A stretch of 64,000 nt of DNA, taken from positions 127,957,122 to 128,021,121 of the forward strand of contig CM060172.1 in the NCBI GenBank assembly GCA_030549775.1, read 5' to 3'. Positions 36,011 through 45,900 of the stretch are shown here, one piece after another. The notes under the pieces are model-generated. The model did not search any database, had not been told where the DNA came from, and saw only the letters and a program-made list of their open reading frames with translations. The stretch is from Tamarix chinensis. Its lineage: Eukaryota; Streptophyta; Magnoliopsida; Caryophyllales; Tamaricaceae. Position 1 is the first letter of the stretch. Each line of letters begins with the position of its first letter. The position numbers and the translations under genes were made by a program.

Positions 36011-36036
36011 CATGGTCTGAAAAATTTCAGACCATG
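36011..36036. repeat. Perfect 12-bp inverted repeat upstream of TATA
   Basis: CATGGTCTGAAA and TTTCAGACCATG flank a 2-base AA centre, 88 bases upstream of the TATA box. It could be a binding site for a dimeric factor or a hairpin. Function is inferred only from position. Confidence 0.7.
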
Positions 36037-36123
36037 CGTCGGCTAGCTACGCTGGACAACCTACCCTAACCCTAACCCCCTAACCTCCCCCTCGAAGCTT
36101 GTCGTTTTCCGTTCAATTTGGCC

Positions 36124-36130
36124 TATAAAT
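36124..36130 (+). promoter_or_regulatory. TATA box of LTR promoter
   Basis: TATAAAT in CCTATAAATAGCCCTCC, the same context as at 11841. Confidence 0.7.
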
Positions 36131-36642
36131 AGCCCTCCTCACCGCCTTAATCGGGTTCGACAACTGGGAACCCAGACAGAGCAAAACCGCGCGCCGCCCT
36201 ACCTTCAGACGACCCTTGCTCCGTCGACAGCCACCCCTACTGCCTACCCTTGCCACCACGATCCTCCCTGCACCACCCTCTACACAACCAACCACCTTAG
36301 ACCCCCTGCCTTGCACCGCACGTGCCGCCCTGGCTGTGCGAAAATTCCTCCCCAAAAACGACCCTTCCAGCCCGGCGCCACCTTCGCGCCGCCACCGCCG
36401 GCTGTACCGCCACTTGCAGCACCTTCACCACCCCCAAAACCACCAGGAGTGCCTGCTCTACCACCCTACACTTCCACTTTCCCCTATTTTCTCCTCCTTT
36501 AGCCTCCATAGCCACCTTTCCCATTTCTTCCTCCTCCACCGCCGCCGCCGCCGCCGCGCCGTCGCCGGTGCCACCACCCCAGCCAGGTTGTCCAACTCCC
36601 AAAACCCTAGACCTGGAATAATAAGAAGTGGTTAATAAATTT

Positions 36643-36995
36643 TAATATTATTATTAACTATTATTTTTTTAATGTTATTATAATTATCATTAACCTAATT
36701 ATTATTAATACTATTACTATAATTACTATTAGTACTACCCTTATTATTATTATTATTATTAGCAGGTCCTAACGTCATCCCTAAGAACTTCTAATTAATG
36801 GTATTAAGTAATACAAGACCCTATTGAGTTATTATTATTGTTGATATTGCTAGTATTACTATTATTATCCTTATTATTATTATCACTACTATTATCATCA
36901 CTATTATTATTACTATTATTATTCTTGTTATTATTATTATTACTCTTATTATTCTTATTGTTATTATAGTTATTATTATCGTTATTATTACTATT

Positions 36996-37042
<47 letters not shown>

Positions 37043-37097
37043 CTCTATGTTCGCCATATCCAAAACCCTAACCGTATTTACCATCGTATTATCCCTA

Positions 37098-37152
<55 letters not shown>

Positions 37153-37372
37153 CATTATTATTATTATTATTATTACTATTATTATCACTACTATGTTGTT
37201 ATTACTATTATTATTATTATTATTATTATTATTGTCCTTTAATATTATCGTTTTAGTATCCTTATCATGATTTGTTTTGTCACTAATGTTATCATTACGA
37301 TTACTATTACTATTCCTACCATTATTATTAGCATTCTTATTATTATTAATACTTTTAATAACATTATTGGAA
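36643..37372. repeat. (TTA)n block inside solo LTR
   Basis: About 730 bases of imperfect TTA repeats, with pure runs near 37098-37150 and a short inverted TAA run near 36998-37030. Half the length of the homologous block at 12360-13860. Confidence 0.9.
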
Positions 37373-38426
37373 CCCTTACCATAATATGGCAAAAATGATA
37401 AGGCCTACTCCGAGTAGTGGAAAAATTTAACTAATTATCTTAGGAATAATAATAACCCTACCTTTTTATTTATAAACTACTAGTTATTAATATTAGCCTT
37501 AGTCTTAGGCCATGATAAGAGTAAGATAGGGGTTTTGGTATTTCCGATAGAGGGAGATTAACTCATAGTATTTCCCTCTTATAGGCGAATCGAGTGAGAA
37601 CTTTCGGGAGGCGTAGGAGCGTGCTTCAAGCCCGGCGCCGATCTAGGTAAGGGTCTAACTAAGGCCACTTGTATGATATGTGAACTATTGGTTATGGATG
37701 TCTTATATGCTCATGTGGTATACTTATTTGTTATGCTTTAAATGTCACTATCTTATATGCCTTACGTGTAGCGCAGCATGGATCCAGGTACGTCTATGTG
37801 ATTGCTCGTACTATGTTTGATGTGAATGTGCTTCAACTTATGATGTGTTGTGGCCTTAGGACATGCATGCTAGGGAATTTGGTGTGGTGACATAGTTGGG
37901 GACATGGAGAAAAGATTTGGGAAGAAATAACAAAAGGGGGAAAATAAGTCGGTTAGAGAAGAGATGGGAGAAATAAGGGCTGCATGGGGTGGTTACGGTC
38001 TGCATGGGGGCAAACCTTACGTATAGAAAGGTGCCTCGGGGTGTGTGGAAGGTAAGAGAGGTGTTGTTTGGGTGTTTGGGGGCTTCGAGTGAAAATTAGT
38101 ACGTGGACCAAAATAAGGGTGCTAGGAGGGTTCTGGACGCACGAGGCAGGAAAGGGTGGGCCACATAGGCCCAAGTTAGGGTTTCTGGAGAAAACCCTAA
38201 GGGAAAGGTAGTGAGTGGACTTTGGGGTAAAAGGTGGTGGGCCCAGACCCACACACTTAGGAGACGGGTTCTCGAAGTGAGCAAACTAATTAAGGGGAAG
38301 ATGTCGGGCGAGTTAGGAGGCGCAAAGGTCTCAAGATATGAGACAGGCCCTCTTGGGAGGATGAGTATAGCTGAAGTTAGCCATGCATGTCTAGGGCGGT
38401 AACTTGTTGAAAAAGATACCATAAAA

Positions 38427-38825
38427 TACTAATCACTTAAAGAGGAAGATGCTGAGCCGGGCCCAGACCGGTCCACCGGCGAATAATAGTGGCCAGGAGC
38501 CGGGGTGCCCTGGAGACCGAACCACCGGCGAATAATAGTGGCTAGGAGCGTTTTGCCCTGTATATATTTTCGGTCCACCGGCTATAATAGTGGGGGTTAC
38601 CGTGCTCAGCAAACCAAATATATAATCGATAAGACATGGGAAAGATACTAAATACTTACAGTGGAACACCATGTGAGTCGGGGTCAGACCGGTCCACCGA
38701 CAAATAATAGTGGCCACGAGCGTTTTGCCCTGGAGACCGAACCACCGGCGAATAATAGTGGTCAGGAGCGTTCTGCCCTGTACATATCTCCGGTCCACCG
38801 GCTATAATAGTGGGGCACCCGCACT
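38427..38825 (+). repeat. Two-level GGTCCACCGG...AATAGTGG array
   Basis: Six units (near 38468, 38516, 38569, 38687, 38735 and 38790) in two triplets of about 220 bases. In each triplet the third unit is CGGTCCACCGGCTATAATAG followed by TGGGG. Unit boundaries carry TGCCCTGGAGACCG or TGCCCTGTA(C/T)AT. Confidence 0.88.
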
Positions 38826-38997
38826 TACATGGATTAATAAAGAGTATGTGGAATTGAGCATGGTAATAAGAGAATTAAATGATAAGTCTAATTGGAACAT
38901 AATCGGCCTCACTATTTGTATTGTCTTATGTGCCTACATGATCATGCTTGTATTGTGTACTTTGTCTGTTCGGCCTTAGTTATTCGGTTACCTTGCT

Positions 38998-39053
38998 CAG
39001 TACGAAGCATACTGACCACCCGTTTCATGGGTGCTGCTCATTTCCACGAGCAG
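38998..39053 (+). repeat. Three-hairpin block near LTR 3' end
   Basis: CAGTACG-AAG-CATACTG (38998-39014, one mismatch), CACCC-GTTTCAT-GGGTG (39017-39033, perfect) and CTGCTC...GAGCAG (39034-39053, perfect). Stems are adjacent with 0-2 bases between them. Confidence 0.7.
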
Positions 39054-39528
39054 AAGGCCCCACTGATCTAGTGCAGGTAGGTGACTCTATATTTGATGCC
39101 TACGACGCTTATGAGGCGTTGGGCGGGACCGAGAGCTGAGTTCGGACCCAGCTTGGGGATCGAGAGTGGCGTGGCCGGAGTCTGTTATCACTTCACCTTT
39201 CTTATGTATTTTAACTTTATTTGTCTTGAGTGTGTGACGTTTCAACTTTCAAAAACCTTAAACTGTATCTTGAATTGTACTTTGAACTTCCGCACTCTGA
39301 TTCTGTACTACTTAGGTTTTATCTATGAATGTGTTATGCTAACAACTCGTATTTGTTGGGTTAATCTGTTTTAGCCTTAGCACTTAGTACCGGGACGATA
39401 GGAGTGAACCGTTCTGGTATTAAGTGTGGCGGTAACGCCCCCGAATTTACAAGTTTTATCTTTTGTTTCCGATAAACTTTTTTTGAAATTAAACGAAATT
39501 TTTCAGGAGTAAATTTGGGGGTATTACA

Positions 39529-39533
39529 AAATG
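39529..39533. repeat. Target site duplication, right (AAATG)
   Basis: Exact match to 35286-35290. Confidence 0.92.
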
Positions 39534-40214
39534 GCTACTCTAAGTCAAACACGCCTAATGGTAGAGTTCTCCAACAAAAAGAATACATACTATTTATGTA
39601 GGTAGTCATATCAATTAGTTTAAGTGTCTGCCATCTATGGAGTATTATACTTAAATCACAACAAACCAAACTGCGCACACCCTACCTTTAGGTGTATTTG
39701 ATGCACATATTTGAGATGCATATTGTTATTTATCTAGAGATATAGCAATTGGTTTGAATTGGTTATGACCATTAATACATTTTGAAACTCATTGAAAATT
39801 GACCTATTCGACTATCACTAAATCCATACACGATCACTTCACAAGCTTTTGAAGTTTCATGGATAAAATCCCTTCGACTTTCCTCTAAATAAGATATGGA
39901 GGCACAATAAGACATATGGTCGAGTGCAATTTAAACACAAATATATCTCTAGACACCATGTGCTCTAGATGATACATAAAATAGAAACTCAAATTAACAA
40001 AAAAAAAGGGCTTATAAACAATCATAATTGAGAACCAAGCTAATAACCATCGATACTAGAATTAAGGTAGAGTGAAAGTAGGATAATGAACCTCACTTAA
40101 TAGGCAATTTATGGTTTTCAATCATTTTTTTCTCTCTACGCTAACAGGAAGAGGAAGATCACATTGAGGTAATAATTTTTATTCATTTTCTTTTTGTCAC
40201 TTCCAATGTATACC
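39534..40214. other. AT-rich spacer
   Basis: No gene recognised. The first 45 bases look like a plant LTR end read in reverse; the rest is unremarkable. Confidence 0.35.
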
Positions 40215-40671
40215 TAGTGATGTAAATGGGGCGGATACACGAATATTTGTATATGTATTCGATAAGAAAATTTGTTCTCGTATCCAAATGGGTATTCACG
40301 AATATATCCATATCCATTGGATATCCGTTACCTGACAAATTATTTGTTTATCTGCTAACGGATATTATTTAGTAGATAAATCTATTATTTGACTGATACT
40401 TTTATTTAGAGTTAAACTAAATGACAATTTTAACATTAATTTATACTATATTTATTTTAAAATTAAGGGTAAAATGATAATTATATATTGGATAAATAAA
40501 TACAGATATAGATATAAATATGGGTGTAGATACAGATAAGATATTCCATACACGTATCCATACCTAAACCCATCAGATATTTTTTTTATCATCTATATTC
40601 ATGTCTGTTTATCCACATCTATTTAAGTATTTGTCGGATTTAAGATAAAACCAGTCTCGTTTATGTCACTA
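40215..40671. mobile_element. hAT-type MITE, second copy of the 23978-24467 family
   Basis: Ends TAGTGATGTAAATGGGGCGG and, in reverse complement from the right, TAGTGACATAAACGAGACTG. Its sequence follows the reverse complement of 23978-24467 along its length, including the central TTTAGAGTTAA and AAAATTAAGGGTAAAA phrases. The flanking 8 bases do not match well, so the duplication has decayed and this copy is older. Confidence 0.82.
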
Positions 40672-42139
40672 TAAATAACATGTTACATTGGTGATGTTGG
40701 TAGACAGTAAGATTTCAATCGAATAGGAGACCTAATTTAACAAGTACATGAAATAAATAATTAACCCAACTCAACACGATACTTTTTAAATGACCCATTA
40801 ACTAGATACCCATCACTACCATCACCGCCACCATCATTTTATTATTTGTTTAAGAAACTCACAACTTATTTCAAATTACCTAAAAATAGTGACTACCTAA
40901 AATAATTATATATATCTATTTTTTTAAAAAAAATTAGCCAAACATTTTGGGAAAAATAATACGAAACAATCACTTCTTTTAAACGAAAACATTAAGTAAT
41001 ATTAGTCCATAAACTAAAGTTGTGAACTAGTAGTCTTTGACACTTTGTGATTGAGCATTTAAAGCTCTATGGCTCCACTTTAGCTTTCTTATATTTGTAG
41101 TTGTAACTTCATCTAAAATTTGATACAATATGAAATAATAATATATCTGAAATAATAATATATATGAAGTAAATAATAATGTTTGATAAACAAATCTTAT
41201 TTATGTATGAAATACTAATGGTGTTTGATAACACATTATCAGCAATGAATTAATATATATTAGTAATTTTGGGCATTATTTATTTTTATAAAAATATATG
41301 CTTTTAATATATATATATATATATATTATAGATTTAATTTTAATAAAATATAATTATAATCATAATACTGAATAAATTATAATTATAATAATGGTAATTA
41401 ATAATTCATATTATTAATATTCATCATTATTATAATATTAATAATTAACGTTAATAAGAATAACAAATATTAGTAATTAATAATTATTATGACCAATAAC
41501 ATTATCCATAATTAATATATTATTAATATTTAATATAATTAATAATATTTATTGGTAATAATTAATTATAATTAATATTAATATGTATTTTAAAATTATA
41601 ATTACTAATAATAATAATTAATATTAATGATATTAATTAACATTAAGAATCATAATTAATATTAACACTTTAAAAAATAATATATAAGTAATTAAGAATT
41701 GATAATAATGATAATAATAATTATTATTATATTAATAAAAAATAATAACTATTATTATTATTTGATATCAATAATTAACATTAATTAACTTTAATACATA
41801 ATTAACAATACCTAATGATAATTAATAATGAGTATTAATATGAATAATAATAATAATTAGTTATACTAATAAAAATTAATTAATATGTTTATATAAAAAT
41901 ATATTTCTAATTAATAATAATTGATATCAATAATTGATAATAATAATAATTGATATTAGTATGCAATTATGATCATGATTACTATTCATATTAAATATTA
42001 TTATTCATAATATAATATAAATAATTAATAATAATATTATTATTATTAATGAGAATAATTAATGTTAATAAATAATACTAATTATTAGTAAGAATTAATA
42101 TCAATAATAATTGTAATATTTAGTTATTATTATTATTTT

Positions 42140-42140
<1 letters not shown>
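40672..42140. other. Extremely AT-rich spacer upstream of CWC25
   Basis: After about 41100 the DNA is almost purely A/T with scattered TTAATAAT, ATTAATAT and (AT)n runs (pure (AT)n near 41309-41327). It has no coding potential. It could act as an AT-rich matrix-attachment-like spacer, but nothing shows this directly. Confidence 0.5.
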
Positions 42141-42229
<89 letters not shown>

Positions 42230-42255
42230 GTGGTGGTGGAGGAGGAGGAGGAGGA
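42141..42255. repeat. (TAA)n then (TGG/AGG)n microsatellite
   Basis: About 30 TAA units (42141-42229) pass directly into two TGG and five AGG units. The tract ends about 510 bases before the CWC25 start codon and is likely to vary in length between individuals. Confidence 0.95.
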
Positions 42256-42548
42256 TGAACATAAATTATAAAAGTATAATTATAATAATGTAGGATAATT
42301 TAAATATTTAATAAAAAATTAGAGAGTTATTCATAAAATAACAATATGATAGTTAATTAGTTATAGACTTATAGTACGAAGAACAAACGTTATAAGGTGG
42401 AGGATGAACATAACTTATAAAAGTATAATTATAATAATGTAATATAATTTAAATATTTAATAAAAAATTAGAGAGTTATTCATAAAATAACAATATGATA
42501 GTTAATTAGCTATAGACTTATAATATGAAGAACAGATGTTATAAAATT
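42251..42548. repeat. 149-bp tandem duplication upstream of CWC25
   Basis: Copy 1 (42251-42399) and copy 2 (42400-42548) both start GAGGATGAACATAA and differ at about ten positions. The second copy ends about 215 bases before the ATG, so the duplicated unit lies in the presumed promoter. Confidence 0.9.
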
Positions 42549-42681
42549 ACTGTAAAGTAATAATATCGTAATTGGACATCTGCCATTTGTCGTCCTTTAT
42601 CCATTCTCCCTTTGTTATTCGGAGAGTCGATCGATTATTAATTAATTGGTTAAGCCATCGCTGCCATCCTGATTGATTCGA

Positions 42682-42690
42682 AAACCCTAA
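42682..42690 (+). promoter_or_regulatory. Telobox in CWC25 promoter/5' UTR
   Basis: AAACCCTAA lies 72 bases before the start codon. Teloboxes near the transcription start are common in plant housekeeping genes of translation and RNA processing, which fits a splicing factor. Confidence 0.5.
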
Positions 42691-42762
42691 CATCTTTCGG
42701 TTTGGCTGAAGTTTGCATTGCTTGGGTGTAAGATTTGCGTTCCTGCTACAAGTTTTGTTGTG

Positions 42763-42950
42763 ATGGCGCTTAAATTCTTGAATAAGAAAGGATGGCATAC
42801 GGGAAGTCTTCGGAATATTGAGAATGTATGGAAGGCGGAGCAGAAGCGTGACGCCGAGCAGAAGAAATTGGAGGAATTGCAAAAGCAAATCCAAGAGGAG
42901 CGGGAAAAGGCGGATTTTCGTCGTCTTCAGGAACAAGCTGGGCTCGTTCC
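42763..42950 (+). CDS. CWC25: CWC25 exon 1
   Basis: Encodes residues 1-62 and two bases of codon 63. Carries the CIR_N domain. Donor GTATGT; next intron is phase 2 and 163 bases long. Confidence 0.95.
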
Positions 42951-45900
42951 GTATGTCTTTCTTCCTCTTTCTAACTTCTTCAATCTCTCCTTTGTTTGTT
43001 TGAGTTTGGATTGATTGGATATATAGAGTATGCTTTTTTCTTAGGGTTAGGGTTTTGGTGACTTTTTTCCCCCCTACATTTCTGATGTTTATTATATAAT
43101 TGTTCTTTCGCAGATCACAGGAAAGATTGGATTTCCTTTATGATTCTGGATTAGCAGTTGGAAAAGGCAGTTCTAGTGGATTTAAGGCGCTTGAAAGTTG
43201 TCCTCCCCGTCCAGCTGAGGAAACAGGTGCTCCGTCTTCAGCGCCACAGGTGTTTCTATTTTCCCCATAACCTCATAATAATGTGTCAGAATCCTATTCA
43301 TGTCAGCCTCTCCCCGCCCCCTTCTTTGATGCATATATACACCGTTGAACTTTTAACTGTTTATGATCAGTGTCCTATGTCAATGATCTACTTTTATGTT
43401 AGCGTCCATGAACTGCTAAATTTCAGTTTTTGTGGTCCTAATGAATTGAGTTGAGTTTGATAGATATGCTTTTACTGTTTTATGAAGCATCTCACATTTT
43501 CTGATCTTTGAATTCTAAATTTTTTGTGCTGCCACGATTTGTTGCATGTGGAGTGGTTTCTTGGTCACTATTCTTTGATTTTATACTGCTTCCTCATAAT
43601 GTAAATTATTGTATCTGTAAGTTAGTGAATTACGTGTATATTATAATCACGCGTTGATTAATTATAAATTATTGAAATGATTCTATCTTAGATGATGTGT
43701 CGTTTTAAGTTCCATGCTTATATTGTTCGTCTATGATGTTATTTCTTTCTTTCACGTTATTTTCCTGATTATTCATTTTTTTATATCAGCAATCTGCTGC
43801 TCCTGGAGCTCTATTTGAGGAAAAGCCTCAATCTGCCAATGATGCATGGAGGAAGCTGCACTCAGATCCACTGCTTATGATTCGACAACGGGAGCAAGAA
43901 GCTCTTGCACGGATAAAGAACAACCCTGTGAAAATGGCTATGATACGTAAATCTGTAAGTTTGATTTCTTATTATTTTTTTTATAGTTATAATGCTCTTA
44001 TATAACAACAAGCTGCCACACTTTTGTTTATTTCATCGCAATGATGTGACTATATGTTAATAGGTGTCGGAGCTTTCTTCATAAATGCAGATACTTATTA
44101 ATTTGTGAATGGTATTGATAGTAAGAAAATGTTGATATTCTGTGCCACATGCAAGGAAGGATACGTGGTGAACCTTTTTTTTTTTAATATGAAATCAGTA
44201 GGCGTTGAATGGAAATGTTGTTTCTGGGTCTTGATTTTATATTTGTGTGTGCACGCAACCAGTCTTGTGAAGGAGCATTAGCAGAGTGAATGTTATTAAT
44301 GTGTGTTTGGTGTGGGAAGCGGGAGAAGCAACGGAGTAGTCAGATAGTCAGAGAACATGGCCCTAAAAAAGCTATAATATTAGAGATGAGAATTTCTTTA
44401 TTCACAGAAGATTAATATTTGAAATATTATGGATACACATAGAGAAGGCTGATAGGGAAAGAAGAATAAGAAACAGAGATTGAAATGTTTTAATGTGTGT
44501 TGGGGTTGGGGGTTAGCTAGGATGGACTAATTGAATATTTTGCTGATATGGAGAAGTCACTTGTCTTGACCAGCGAGGCTAGAGTCGACGCAAGGAGGTC
44601 AAGAAAGAGGTCGAGCCTTCTCATATTGCTGACATGTTAGGAAATATCTCAGCTGCATCTACACCCACCTTAACAAATTCATTCTTGATTTTGACCATGT
44701 TTTGCAATTAGTTAGTTGAGTTGCATAGCAAACCCACCTTAACTAATATTTTGTTGTGCACACCACCTACCACGGTACCTGATACTGCTATCCTCGTGGA
44801 TCTAGAGTCCTTCAGCTTTGCCTTCTGCAATACTAGTCCGTATTCTCTTGGATCTCCTCCAAGATTGAAGGTATAATGGTGAGTGCATTCATTTTTGCTT
44901 CTAGACTTCCAATAGTGATTAGTACGATCTCCAACTTCCTCATTTCTCGGCACAGATGATGTAACTGCACAATTGTGCCCAAGGAATTTGATGTCTTTCG
45001 AAAGTGCATCTAATTTGTTTAATCTTGTATTAAACCAACTAATATAAGTTTTGACAAAAATATTTTTCTCCATATCATTGATTCCCTCTATTTAGGAATG
45101 TTGATAATTTTAAGGTTCCTCTTAACACATAATAACAAATTTGATGTAGAATGGTTCCTTGAAACATATGTTCTTATTGTGCAAAAAATTAATCAAAATT
45201 CTTACAATGTACAAGTATGTGAGAGACCTATTCCTCCGATCATTAAATAATTTAAGTTTGGCTCATGATGCTTATCTACTTATTTGAATTCCCAAGAGGT
45301 CCGAGGAGTATGGCTCGACAAAACTCTGCCTAAAAGGATGAGTAGACAACGTAACCAGATTTGAACCTTAAAATGCTATTCTTGGACACTAGTGACTGTC
45401 TAATGTTGAGTTTCCTCTCCTTATGTCAATCCTTTCCTTTAACTAAGCTATCAATAAAGTTTGCGATATGCTCCATTGGTCCATGCAAGAATGTATTAAT
45501 TTTATGAAGTGATTCTAAGATTGCAGTTGTGCCAAATATAAAAGAAACAAATGGGCTTTGTGCACAAAATAAGAAAGAAACAACTAATTCAATCCAGAAA
45601 GAGTCAGTTTTTTTTTAAAAATATTTATATCTGAGGACCTATAGAAAATATGATAAGTAATCCAAATAGTTAAACTCGGATGGAATAATGATAGGCCCGT
45701 GGTTAAATATATCTATGTTAGACGTAAGGTTCAGTGAAGGATCTAGCTAGGAAGGGGTATTTTTACTAGCTGTCTTTATTTATTACTCTCTCTCATTAGA
45801 GTGGGGTAGGAGAGTTTGTTATTTGATATTACCTTATGTTATTTGGCTCTTTTTTTGGAGTGGTATCTTTTTTGTTAGCGAGGGGAGCTTGGGTAATAGA

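Larger units (their letters stand above)
35291..39528 (+). mobile_element. Solo LTR, 4,238 bp, with perfect target duplication
   Basis: Starts TGAAATACCCC, ends GGGGGTATTACA, and is flanked exactly by AAATG. It is the reference copy for the family in this window: U3 (35291 to about 36120) with a perfect hairpin at 36011, TATA box at 36124, CT-rich leader to about 36620, (TTA)n block 36643-37372, single-copy middle, six-unit GGTCCACCGG array 38427-38825, hairpin block 38998-39053, then about 475 bases to the end. No primer site or coding region adjoins it, so it arose by LTR-LTR recombination. U3 is under 1 kb, so about 3.4 kb of the LTR would lie in R-U5. Confidence 0.92.

Noticed and set aside
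36821..37392. Poly-Ile/Leu/Asn frames in the solo LTR
   Set aside because: Translations of the (TTA)n block, not genes.
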